Source: Psychrobacter sp.
Lineage (GTDB): Bacteria; Pseudomonadota; Gammaproteobacteria; Pseudomonadales; Moraxellaceae
NCBI GenBank assembly: GCA_020024075.1
Contig: JAHHUJ010000111.1
Location: 1 to 6,917, forward strand
DNA length: 6,917 nucleotides
Direction of reading: 5' to 3'
Under the pieces are notes generated by a model. The model was not told where the DNA came from and searched no databases. It saw only the letters and a program-made list of their open reading frames with translations. The translations under genes were made by a program, and so were the position numbers. Shown here in pieces: positions 1 through 6,098 of the stretch (position 1 is its first letter; the number at the start of each line of letters is the position of its first letter).

Positions 1-44
1 ATAATATATAAACCAATAGAGTGTTGTATATGTAATACGAAATA

Positions 45-89
45 GGTATTTAAATAACTCCATTATGGGTATTTAAATAAATCCATTAT
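45..89. repeat. 23-bp-period tandem duplication
   Basis: Two 22-nt copies, at 45-66 and 68-89, share the core GGTATTTAAATAA followed by TCCATTAT. They differ at a single base (C58 versus A81), 21 of 22 identical, with one nucleotide between copies. The core contains the palindrome ATTTAAAT. The spacing is about two helical turns, which would suit a paired protein-binding site, but a simple duplication is the more economical explanation. Confidence 0.85.
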
Positions 90-205
90 TAATTTATGGA
101 TTTACTGTGCTTATATTACCTAAATATCAATATTTGTTCCAGATATCATTTAAATTTCTTTCACAGTTATCATCAATGTAACTTTTTCTTACCTTATTTA
201 TTTAT

Positions 206-250
206 CTTAAACTCTATATACTTACCTTAAACCCTATGTACTTACCTTAA
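206..250. repeat. 20-bp tandem repeat, two full copies plus a fragment
   Basis: Copies at 206-225 and 226-245 agree at 18 of 20 positions (CTTAAAC then C/T, CTAT, A/G, TACTTAC). A third copy begins at 246 (CTTAA) and diverges. The subunit CTTACCTTA occurs at 188-196, 221-229 and 241-249. It lies upstream of the candidate cydD promoter. Function is unknown; it could be slippage-generated or a repeated operator. Confidence 0.85.
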
Positions 251-298
251 TAAGTGGGTGGTCTTTACTGCCACGTTAGTTAGATACATTAACATACA

Positions 299-327
299 TT
301 GGCTTTTCAAAGCAGTAAGCTTAGAAT
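299..327 (+). promoter_or_regulatory. candidate sigma-70 promoter for cydDC
   Basis: A -35-like TTGGCT (299-304, 4 of 6 consensus) is followed after exactly 17 nt by a -10-like TAGAAT (322-327, 5 of 6). Transcription would begin near 334 and give a leader of about 80 nt before the cydD start. TATACT at 339-344 is an alternative -10 but has no good -35 partner. In such AT-rich DNA, promoter-like strings arise by chance, so this is a moderate call. No clear FNR or ArcA site was recognised. Confidence 0.4.
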
Positions 328-412
328 GCTTATTAAAGTATACTCTTATTGTTGCACCATTTTTAATTTTTACATCTCATAACTTTTTCTTTTTTCTAAG
401 ACAGAAACGACT

Positions 413-2257
413 ATGGCCACCCTTTCAACTGCCGAAAAAAGCTTTTTAAAACAGCTGATAAATACTGTGCGCCGCCCTTTAAATCTTGCATGGCTACTCA
501 CAGTCCTTAGTACCCTACTCTTTGTAGGACAAGCTTGGCTTCTCGCTAATATATTTAGCTTATGGTTGACCAATTATTTTGATGAGGTGCCTTTATCTAC
601 CGGGGTTAACTTAATATGGTTTGGGGCGTTGCTGGCTTGTTTTGTGCTGCGCCCCTTATTAAATATGGGACGGGAGCTGTTAAGTACGCGTGCCAGCTTA
701 CAAGTCCGAACTCAACTAAGGCAATCATTATTAACCACCATGGCTCACTTAGGGCCTAATTTACGCCACTTTGGCAGTGACGGTAGCATCTCCAGTCAGA
801 TTATTGATCAAACGGATGCCTTAGATGGCTTCATTAGCCGTTTTAGTGTCCAAAAGAAAGTTACCGTAACTACCCCTTTTATCTTATTAATTGCTGTGGC
901 TTGGCAAAGCAAATTTGCCGCTGCCCTACTATTAATGACTGCCCCACTGGTACCGATATTTATGATTCTTATCGGCCACCTCACTGCCAAAAAAAGCGCT
1001 GCCCAATTTGGTGCCTTATCTCAATTAAGTGGCCGTTTTTTGGATTGGATTCGCGGAATGCCAACGCTGAAACGCTTACAAGCAACCTCTATTGCCGAGC
1101 AAGACCTAGCCATTAGCAGTGAAGATTACCGTCGCCGCACTATGGATGTATTAAAAATTGCTTTTTTAAATGGTGCTGTTTTGGAGCTATTGGCGGCACT
1201 GAGTATTGCTCTGGTGGCAGTCTATCTTGGCTTTGGGCTAATGGGAATTTTGCCGTGGGATAAAGGTCATGTCCCGGTGGCTTATTTTGGGGCATTATTT
1301 ATCTTACTGTTGGCTCCTGAATTTTATGTTCCCCTTCGTCAGCTTGGGGCAGATTATCATGCCAAGGCGGAAGCTGAGGGGGCTGTTCAAAGTCTGTTGC
1401 CTATTATTACAGCAGCTCAATCAAGTATTACAGCGGCCCAATCAAGCACTCATAGTGTCTCAGATATCACACCAGCGGCCACAAATAACTTGAGCCTTGT
1501 GGATTTATCGCAAGCTTTTGGGTTAAACATTAACCAGTTAAGCATTCGCACTGCCATTACTGACCCAGTCAGCGACAATGACTCTGCATCCTCTAGCCCC
1601 AAAGCACAGACTTATCGTACCCGCTTAGCCCCAGTGAGCTTTACGTTACAACCGGCACAGCGAGTGGCTTTAGTGGGAGACAGTGGTAGTGGGAAATCTA
1701 GCCTACTGCAGGCCATAATGGGCTTTGTTGACTATCAAGGTCAAATTGAGATTAGCCTTGCCAATGGACACAACATTGATATCACACAAGTGCCTCAGTC
1801 GCAGCTAAGACAGCATATTGGCTATCTGGCACAACAAGTGGCACTCATGCCGTTAACCATTGCTCAGAATTTACGACTTGCCAATCCAGATGCCAGTGAC
1901 CAACAGTTAATCGCAGCTCTAGAAGAGGTTGAGCTATGGCAGCTGATTAAACGGCTGCCACAAGGACTTGACACCCAGCTTGGAGATAGAGGCCAAGGAC
2001 TCTCTGGCGGACAACAGCAGCGTTTGGGGATTGCTCAATTACTGCTTAGACAAGACAGCTTATGGCTGCTAGATGAACCCACAGAACATCTAGATCCTGA
2101 CACTGCAGATAGAGTCCATCAGCTACTGCAACGTGTTAGTAAAGGTAAGACAGTGATTTGGATTACTCATGCCCACCAGCAACTTAGTTGGCTAGATAAC
2201 GTCATTAAGCTGTCACTACCTGCAGCAGTAACGGTAATGGGAGAAGAACATGACTAA
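413..2257 (+). CDS. cydD: CydD, ABC transporter subunit for cytochrome bd assembly
   Basis: This is one half of the heterodimeric inner-membrane ABC transporter CydDC, required to assemble cytochrome bd oxidase. The family has been linked to cysteine/glutathione export and, structurally, to heme. The 614-aa protein (E. coli CydD is 588) has an N-terminal membrane domain with hydrophobic segments near 25-48, 62-84, 150-165, 168-188, 248-276 and 288-305, then the family motif APEFYVPLRQLG (301-312). The ATPase domain shows Walker A GDSGSGKSS (422-430), Q-loop (474-475), signature LSGGQ (530-534), Walker B WLLDEP (551-556, catalytic E555) and H-loop H586. Residues about 332-400 form a serine/alanine-rich linker with a duplicated heptad. 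The C-terminus ends 28 residues after the H-loop, without the usual tail. The start at 413 is supported by alignment of the first hydrophobic segment with E. coli CydD, although its Shine-Dalgarno sequence is poor. It overlaps cydC by 8 nt. Confidence 0.95.
   Translation: MATLSTAEKSFLKQLINTVRRPLNLAWLLTVLSTLLFVGQAWLLANIFSLWLTNYFDEVPLSTGVNLIWFGALLACFVLRPLLNMGRELLSTRASLQVRTQLRQSLLTTMAHLGPNLRHFGSDGSISSQIIDQTDALDGFISRFSVQKKVTVTTPFILLIAVAWQSKFAAALLLMTAPLVPIFMILIGHLTAKKSAAQFGALSQLSGRFLDWIRGMPTLKRLQATSIAEQDLAISSEDYRRRTMDVLKIAFLNGAVLELLAALSIALVAVYLGFGLMGILPWDKGHVPVAYFGALFILLLAPEFYVPLRQLGADYHAKAEAEGAVQSLLPIITAAQSSITAAQSSTHSVSDITPAATNNLSLVDLSQAFGLNINQLSIRTAITDPVSDNDSASSSPKAQTYRTRLAPVSFTLQPAQRVALVGDSGSGKSSLLQAIMGFVDYQGQIEISLANGHNIDITQVPQSQLRQHIGYLAQQVALMPLTIAQNLRLANPDASDQQLIAALEEVELWQLIKRLPQGLDTQLGDRGQGLSGGQQQRLGIAQLLLRQDSLWLLDEPTEHLDPDTADRVHQLLQRVSKGKTVIWITHAHQQLSWLDNVIKLSLPAAVTVMGEEHD
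1406..1447 (+). repeat. 21-bp in-frame tandem duplication in cydD
   Basis: Units 1406-1426 and 1427-1447 encode ITAAQSS twice (residues 332-338 and 339-345), at the junction of the membrane and nucleotide-binding domains. The copies differ at three bases, all in third codon positions and all synonymous. This suggests either an old duplication kept at the protein level or slow drift after slippage. Confidence 0.9.
2239..2246 (+). promoter_or_regulatory. Shine-Dalgarno for cydC inside the cydD end
   Basis: GGGAGAAG lies six nucleotides (counted from GGAG) before the cydC ATG at 2250, inside the last codons of cydD. The cydD stop TAA (2255-2257) lies just past the cydC start. This supports the chosen cydC start and implies translational coupling, fitting a 1:1 heterodimer. 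Confidence 0.8.
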
Positions 2258-4019
2258 ACAACTTTTAGCTAAATCTACTACACGCTCAGATCAGCAATCT
2301 CCATCGACGGCCAATCCTCCCGTATTCCGCCTGCGTGATATGTTTAAGCCCTCTTTTGATCTGTGGGTGATATCTTGGATCTTAGGATTGGTCACTGCCA
2401 TTTCTATGATTGCCTTGTTGATGGTCTCTGGCTGGTTTATTACCGGTGCTGCTTTGGCAGGGATGATTGCGGTTGGTTCTCACAGCTTTAACTATATGCT
2501 GCCCGCCGGCATTATTCGGATGCTTGCCATGGCAAGAACAGCTGGGCGCTATGGTGAGCTGATGGTATCGCATAATGCGGTATTTGACTTATTAAAGAAG
2601 CTGCGCTTACGATTTTTTAATCGATTGGCAGCCCTACCCTTAGTTCAGCAGCGCAATACCCTACATGCTTCACAGTATATGCACCGCTTGGTAAGTGATA
2701 TTGATAAGTTAGATGAGTTTATCCTCAGGGTCATCTCACCTTGGCTCATTGGTAGTGTGTCCATGTTATTGTTAGCCGCATTTATTAGTTGGGCCCTGCC
2801 ACTAAGTGCCCTCAGTAAGGGTGTGATTTACCTATTACTATTATCCGCTTTACTACTGCCTTTTATGGCTAGTCTTAAAGGTATTCAAAGCGCCAAGCAC
2901 TTATCCCAAGTTGCAGAATCTAGACGCCAAAAGCTGTTGGCACCACTGGCAATCATCACTCAGCTGCTGCTTTGGCAACAATGGCAAACACAAACTGCCA
3001 GTTATATTGCCCAAGACGATAAACTACAGACCTTAGAATGGAAGGCACAGAAACTTCGCTCTAGTTATATGCTGCTTATCCAGTGGTTCTTTTATGCCAC
3101 CGTATTGGTCGTCTTATTTTCAATATATAAAATGACTGATTCCTCTGCTCCTATCACCGCTGGCATAGATGTCCCTTTAGTACTGGCGGTAACTTTAGGA
3201 CTACTGGGCATTCAAGAGATTATTGTGCCTCTGGGTCAACACTATTTAGCCTTAGGCAATAGCATCTCTGCCAAAGACAGACTCAATGCACTGCTACATC
3301 CTACAACCAATCAAGCAGAGCTTAATAATACAGCGGCTACGGATATTGAAACGGGGCTGGCATTACCAACGGGCCCCATGCACGCTAAACTGTCCAATGT
3401 TTCTGCCAAGATTGCAGGGGCCTTGGTAGGTGCCAAAGAGGTCAGCGTCAGTATCCAGTCTGGTACTCCCTTGATTATCAAAGGCCCTTCCGGCTGTGGT
3501 AAATCCACGCTACTACAAGCTTTAGCCGGTGAGTTGCCAGTGCAATCAGGTGAAATAACACTCAATGAGCAAAATTGGTTTGCTTATAATTGGCAAGATC
3601 AGCTGGGCTATCTTGGGCAACAATTGGATATTTTTGATCAAACATTGGCGGCTAACCTCCGCCTTGGTAAGCCTGACGCTACTGAAGATGAACTACTGTC
3701 TGCTTTGGATAAAGTAGGTTTACTGCCTTGGCTACAAGCGCAGCCACAAGGATTGCAGACTGCCTTAGGCGAATATGGGGCAGCCATCTCTGGGGGTCAG
3801 GCCAGACGCATTGCTCTAGCTAGACTACTGTTAAAGCCGCGCCGAGTTTTACTCCTTGATGAACCCTTCGCTGGACTAGATTCTGAGACCCGTGAACGAG
3901 TTTGGAACAGTATACGCGAGCACCAAAAGCAAGGACTGCTAATCGTCGTCAGTCACCATGAGTGGGATATGGGTCAGTGTGACGTACTGAGCTTAAAAGA
4001 AAATGTTTTTATTGATTAG
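2250..4019 (+). CDS. cydC: CydC, ABC transporter subunit for cytochrome bd assembly
   Basis: This is the partner of CydD in the CydDC inner-membrane transporter. The protein has 589 aa (E. coli CydC 573), with an N-terminal extension of about 30 residues. The membrane domain carries the family-specific blocks SGWF (60-63), SFNYMLPAG (79-87), ARTAGRY (95-101) and VSH (106-108), with long hydrophobic stretches near 38-72, 163-184, 190-207, 273-293 and 306-329. The ATPase domain has Walker A GPSGCGKST (412-420), Q-loop (457-458), signature ISGGQ (513-517), Walker B VLLLDEP (533-539, catalytic E538), D-loop GLD (542-544) and H-loop H569. The protein ends 20 residues after the H-loop, so the usual G-x-I-x-E-x-G-x-H-x-E-L tail is missing. 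An aromatic A-loop residue is not evident before Walker A. cydC is the second gene of the cydDC operon. Confidence 0.95.
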   Translation: MTKQLLAKSTTRSDQQSPSTANPPVFRLRDMFKPSFDLWVISWILGLVTAISMIALLMVSGWFITGAALAGMIAVGSHSFNYMLPAGIIRMLAMARTAGRYGELMVSHNAVFDLLKKLRLRFFNRLAALPLVQQRNTLHASQYMHRLVSDIDKLDEFILRVISPWLIGSVSMLLLAAFISWALPLSALSKGVIYLLLLSALLLPFMASLKGIQSAKHLSQVAESRRQKLLAPLAIITQLLLWQQWQTQTASYIAQDDKLQTLEWKAQKLRSSYMLLIQWFFYATVLVVLFSIYKMTDSSAPITAGIDVPLVLAVTLGLLGIQEIIVPLGQHYLALGNSISAKDRLNALLHPTTNQAELNNTAATDIETGLALPTGPMHAKLSNVSAKIAGALVGAKEVSVSIQSGTPLIIKGPSGCGKSTLLQALAGELPVQSGEITLNEQNWFAYNWQDQLGYLGQQLDIFDQTLAANLRLGKPDATEDELLSALDKVGLLPWLQAQPQGLQTALGEYGAAISGGQARRIALARLLLKPRRVLLLDEPFAGLDSETRERVWNSIREHQKQGLLIVVSHHEWDMGQCDVLSLKENVFID

Positions 4020-4021
4020 TC

Positions 4022-4057
4022 TTAATGATAAGATAATTTAGTTAATTTAATCATTAA
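4022..4057. repeat. AT-rich inverted repeat after cydC
   Basis: TTAATGAT (4022-4029) and ATCATTAA (4050-4057) are perfect 8-nt inverted arms separated by 20 nt, starting 3 nt after the cydC stop. With only one G/C pair per arm and no U-tract, it is a poor intrinsic terminator. It could be a weak mRNA 3' structure or an operator for the next gene, so cydDC transcripts may read through into 4129-4524. Confidence 0.5.
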
Positions 4058-4128
4058 CATCGAAAAAAGGACTAAACAAAACGAAATAAACTAAGCCGAA
4101 CCTCCATCAAAAGGAATAGTTATACCTC

Positions 4129-4524
4129 ATGGATGATAAACAAACAGCAGTAGAATCATCGGCCCAATCTAATGCAGCAATACCGATGCACACTTTTGAA
4201 GCTCTGAATATTATCGAAAAGCTCAGTACAGGTATTAATCCTCTGTCCGATGAGCCGCTAACGCCTAAGAGCCTGTGTCTAGATGATGATATTCAAAGGG
4301 CATTACAAGTGGCCATTGCTGCGCTTCAAGCCCGTATGAGATGGATTGAGCGCCAAGCACAGTTGCCCGCTAATGCAGGTAAGCCTTGGAACACAGAGGA
4401 AGAAGATAAGCTTAATACAGGGTTTGATAATGGTGATAGTGTAGATATTCTAGCTGAGCGTCATCAGCGTACCAAAGGCTCTATTACTTCTAGATTGGTT
4501 AAATTGGGTAAAATAACTGCCTAG
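4129..4524 (+). CDS. hypothetical protein with C-terminal HTH-like segment
   Basis: The gene encodes 131 aa of unknown function. Residues 1-20 are polar and probably disordered. Residues 22-48 resemble a motif I recall from small gammaproteobacterial hypothetical proteins (roughly LE-x-L-x-x-G-INP-x-x-x-E-x-L). Residues 52-78 are helical and alanine-rich. Residues 83-129 (AGKPWNTEEEDKL, then LAERHQRTKGSITSRLVKLG) look like a Myb/SANT- or sigma-region-like helix-turn-helix of the type 'W-x-x-EED-x-L ... R-x-x-G-(A/S)I-x-x-RL'. DNA binding is therefore plausible but unproven. There is no signal peptide or membrane segment. The nearest Shine-Dalgarno, AAGGA (4111-4115), is 13 nt from the ATG, which is rather far; the next in-frame ATG is codon 20. 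The gene lies 109 bp after cydC on the same strand and is closed by the hairpin at 4632-4664. Confidence 0.8.
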   Translation: MDDKQTAVESSAQSNAAIPMHTFEALNIIEKLSTGINPLSDEPLTPKSLCLDDDIQRALQVAIAALQARMRWIERQAQLPANAGKPWNTEEEDKLNTGFDNGDSVDILAERHQRTKGSITSRLVKLGKITA

Positions 4525-4549
4525 CTTAATGCCAATCTGGTAGAACACC

Positions 4550-4588
4550 TAGTTTTGAATACGTAGTTTTGAATACGTAGTTTTGAAT
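4550..4588. repeat. 14-bp tandem repeat, 2.8 copies
   Basis: TAGTTTTGAATACG occurs at 4550-4563 and 4564-4577 with perfect identity, followed by a partial third copy, TAGTTTTGAAT, at 4578-4588. The junctions create the palindrome TACGTA. It lies in the 3' untranslated region between the hypothetical gene and the terminator. The perfect identity suggests recent slippage. Confidence 0.9.
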
Positions 4589-4631
4589 TAACTATAAAGC
4601 TTAAAACGTTATGCAATAGTTATAAAAAATA

Positions 4632-4664
4632 AAAAGAGGAGCAATCAATGATTGCTCCTCTTTT
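4632..4664. terminator. bidirectional intrinsic terminator
   Basis: A perfect 15-bp stem (4632-4646 with 4650-4664; core GAGGAGCAATC) closes an AAT loop. On the minus strand it is followed by a run of T residues (complement of 4621-4631), making a strong terminator for ppk2. On the plus strand the T-run TTTTATT overlaps the stem base and serves the gene at 4129-4524. Its position between two convergent genes fits a shared terminator. Confidence 0.92.
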
Positions 4665-4670
4665 ATTAAG

Positions 4671-4691
4671 TTGACCAAATTAACTGGTCAA
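4671..4691. repeat. small inverted repeat after ppk2
   Basis: TTGACCA (4671-4677) and TGGTCAA (4685-4691) form a 7-bp stem with a 7-nt loop; the stem can continue past a one-base bulge with AAG (4668-4670) pairing CTT (4693-4695). It lies 10 nt beyond the ppk2 stop, between that stop and the main terminator hairpin. It may protect the 3' end of the mRNA or help termination; no U-tract follows directly. Confidence 0.55.
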
Positions 4692-4701
4692 GCTTGGTGA
4701 A

Positions 4702-5811
4702 TTAGATGCTCAAGTCTGACTTTTCACCCAACTCGTATAAAGCACCTGCACGGCCTACAATTAGTGGATCAACATGACCTACCTGCTTGTCATCTTTGCC
4801 TTCATAGGGAAGTTTATTTAGCACATAACGCATGGCGTTTAGACGGGCACGCTTTTTACAATCTGATTTGATAACAATCCAAGGCGATTCGGCTGTATCA
4901 GTATTATAGAACATAGCCTCTTTAGCTAAAGTATAGTCATCCCACTGATCAAGGGATGACATATCAATAGGAGAGAGTTTCCACTGCTTCAGTGGATGAG
5001 CTTCACGCTGCTTAAAGCGGCGACGTTGCTCTTCACGGCTCACAGAGAACCAGAATTTAATCAGATGAATACCTGAATCAATTAAATGCTTTTCAAACTC
5101 AGGAGTTTGCTTCATAAAAACTTCGTACTGCTCATCGGTACAAAAACCCATTACTCGCTCAACACCAGCACGGTTATACCAAGAGCGGTCAAACAATACC
5201 ATTTCACCTGTAGAAGGTAGGTGCTGAATATAACGCTGGAAGTACCACTCCCCTAATTCTCGCTCAGTTGGTTTTTCTAGAGCAACAACACGAGCACTAC
5301 GAGGGTTTAGATGCTCCATAAAACGCTTAATTGAGCCCCCTTTACCAGCAGCATCTCGACCTTCAAATACAATAACTACTTTTTGTCCGGTCTCACGAAC
5401 CCATTTCTGTAGTTTTAATAGTTCAACTTGTAAATGATACTTTTGCTTCTCATACGTCTTACGTGACAAGCGGTTTTTGTAAGGATATCCCCCTTCACGC
5501 CAATTATCTGACAACTCATCATCTTTTTGAGTGCCTGTTCTAACTGTATTGGCTAGGGCATGCTTTGCAAAAAGATCTTTTAGCTTTTCAAGATCATCAG
5601 GCGACGCGTCATGAATTAGAGCTTGTAAGTGGTCAGAGATGCCCTCAAAGTTTCCTTCATTTAAGTCTTTTAGCAGAACTTGATCGATCACTTCTTTGGT
5701 TTTGATTCGTGAGCCATCTTTTTTCTTCTGCGTTTCGTACTGCTCAATTTTCTTACCATTAGTTACATAGTCATCACTAACTCTTTCGGGCTTATTTCTT
5801 TTCTTTGACAT
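4702..5811 (-). CDS. ppk2: Polyphosphate kinase 2, PA0141-type
   Basis: This cytoplasmic enzyme transfers phosphate between inorganic polyphosphate and nucleoside diphosphates, typically making ATP or GTP from polyphosphate. In the 369-aa protein the single kinase domain spans about residues 104-355. It shows Walker A GRDAAGKGG (151-159), the motif SIKRFMEHLNPR (160-171), Walker B VLFDRSWYNR (205-214) followed by GVERVMGF (216-223), an arginine-rich lid segment RRRFKQRE (263-270), and KLSPIDMSSLDQWDDYT (278-294). This pattern matches single-domain class I PPK2. Residues 1-103 form a lysine-rich then acidic helical N-terminal extension, making the protein longer than the roughly 300 aa of many class I members. 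The start is fixed by GAGGAG (5822-5817) five nucleotides upstream, and the next in-frame ATG (codon 165) lies inside the kinase domain. It is transcribed alone, opposite cydDC, from an extended -10 promoter. Confidence 0.95.
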   Translation of the reverse strand: MSKKRNKPERVSDDYVTNGKKIEQYETQKKKDGSRIKTKEVIDQVLLKDLNEGNFEGISDHLQALIHDASPDDLEKLKDLFAKHALANTVRTGTQKDDELSDNWREGGYPYKNRLSRKTYEKQKYHLQVELLKLQKWVRETGQKVVIVFEGRDAAGKGGSIKRFMEHLNPRSARVVALEKPTERELGEWYFQRYIQHLPSTGEMVLFDRSWYNRAGVERVMGFCTDEQYEVFMKQTPEFEKHLIDSGIHLIKFWFSVSREEQRRRFKQREAHPLKQWKLSPIDMSSLDQWDDYTLAKEAMFYNTDTAESPWIVIKSDCKKRARLNAMRYVLNKLPYEGKDDKQVGHVDPLIVGRAGALYELGEKSDLSI

Positions 5812-5816
5812 ACTTA

Positions 5817-5822
5817 CTCCTC
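5817..5822 (-). promoter_or_regulatory. Shine-Dalgarno of ppk2
   Basis: On the minus strand, GAGGAG is followed by TAAGT and then the ATG at 5811. This strong, well-spaced site validates the long N-terminal form of PPK2. Confidence 0.85.
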
Positions 5823-5832
5823 AGCGTTAACC

Positions 5833-5854
5833 ATCTAATTACATATAATTAGAT
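5833..5854 (-). promoter_or_regulatory. perfect hairpin/palindrome in ppk2 leader
   Basis: ATCTAATTA (5833-5841) and TAATTAGAT (5846-5854) are perfect 9-nt inverted arms around a 4-nt loop (CATA on the plus strand). It sits between the proposed -10 and the Shine-Dalgarno, 10 nt from the latter. It could be a leader stem-loop that influences mRNA stability or translation, or an operator just downstream of the start site. No known regulator consensus, including a Pho box, was recognised. Confidence 0.6.
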
Positions 5855-5871
5855 AGATTTATTTAACTATA

Positions 5872-5880
5872 ATTATAGCA
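5872..5880 (-). promoter_or_regulatory. extended -10 promoter for ppk2
   Basis: Read on the minus strand, the sequence is TGCTATAAT, a perfect -10 hexamer (5877-5872) preceded by the TG of an extended -10. No good -35 is seen 16-18 nt further upstream, as is common for extended -10 promoters. The start site would fall near 5865, giving a leader of about 53 nt. The hexamer lies in the 12-bp palindrome CTATAATTATAG (5867-5878), which also puts TATAAT on the plus strand at 5868-5873. Confidence 0.6.
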
Positions 5881-6000
5881 AATACTAAGGGGTTTATTTA
5901 GCCAAAATTACTACCTATGAATTGTTTTATGCGTTTATTGTCCAAACCCTTAAAATTTCTATGGAATAACCCCTAAGCTGCCCAGTTGAGGGTGGTTTTT
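5880..6000 (+). ncRNA. speculative small RNA divergent from ppk2
   Basis: This is a low-confidence proposal. A plus-strand TATAAT (5868-5873) would start a transcript near 5880. The segment CTAAGGGGTTTATT (5885-5898) can pair with AATAACCCCTAAG (5965-5977; one mismatch, one bulge) or alternatively with AAACCCTTA (5944-5952). A weak stem (5978-5983 with 5990-5995, loop AGTTGA, two G-U pairs) is followed by TTTTT at 5996-6000, resembling an intrinsic terminator. No -35 or TG extension supports plus-strand initiation, and no known RNA family is recognised. The alternative is ordinary spacer DNA. Confidence 0.2.
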
Positions 6001-6010
6001 AATTTCCTTT

Positions 6011-6058
6011 TTGCTTAGTTAGATAGCTGCTTAGTTAGATTGTTGCTTAGTTTATTGG
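6011..6058. repeat. 16-bp tandem repeat, three copies
   Basis: Units 6011-6026, 6027-6042 and 6043-6058 share TGCTTAGTT; the first two match over TGCTTAGTTAGAT (14 of 16 overall), and the third is more diverged. A further related string, CAGTTAGATTTG, follows at 6068-6079, suggesting a decayed fourth copy. It lies downstream of the yjdM terminator in non-coding DNA. No function is evident. Confidence 0.85.
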
Positions 6059-6098
6059 TTAGAGTATCAGTTAGATTTGTTACTGCCCTCTTGTGTGA

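Larger units (their letters stand above)
1..412. other. AT-rich non-coding region upstream of cydD
   Basis: No supported gene lies in this 412-bp stretch. It is very AT-rich and contains two short tandem duplications (45-89 and 206-245), a candidate sigma-70 promoter (299-327) and a pyrimidine-rich tract just before cydD (about 377-399). A GTG-initiated frame at 258-449 runs into cydD but has no Shine-Dalgarno sequence and an unremarkable composition, so I do not call it. No cydAB or cydX sequence is visible, so the bd oxidase structural genes are not immediately upstream within this window. Confidence 0.7.

Noticed and set aside
1..63. Minus-strand frame from an ATG at 63 open to the left edge (21 codons, begins MELFKYLF)
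   Set aside because: No Shine-Dalgarno precedes the ATG, the ATG lies in the AT-rich tandem repeat (its other copy leads to a stop after seven codons), and the frame is too short to separate from chance.
258..449. 63-aa GTG-initiated frame overlapping the cydD start
   Set aside because: It has no Shine-Dalgarno, an AT-driven hydrophobic composition, does not resemble CydX or another small respiratory peptide, and overlaps the well-supported cydD.
370..573. Minus-strand 67-aa frame across the cydD start
   Set aside because: It is a shadow of cydD with no homology pattern or ribosome binding site; the same applies to other antisense or off-frame ORFs at 808-990, 901-1116, 1269-1493, 2382-2573 and 3311-3565.
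5917..5976. 19-aa plus-strand frame (begins MNCFMRLLSK) in the ppk2-yjdM spacer
   Set aside because: No Shine-Dalgarno; length and composition are consistent with chance.
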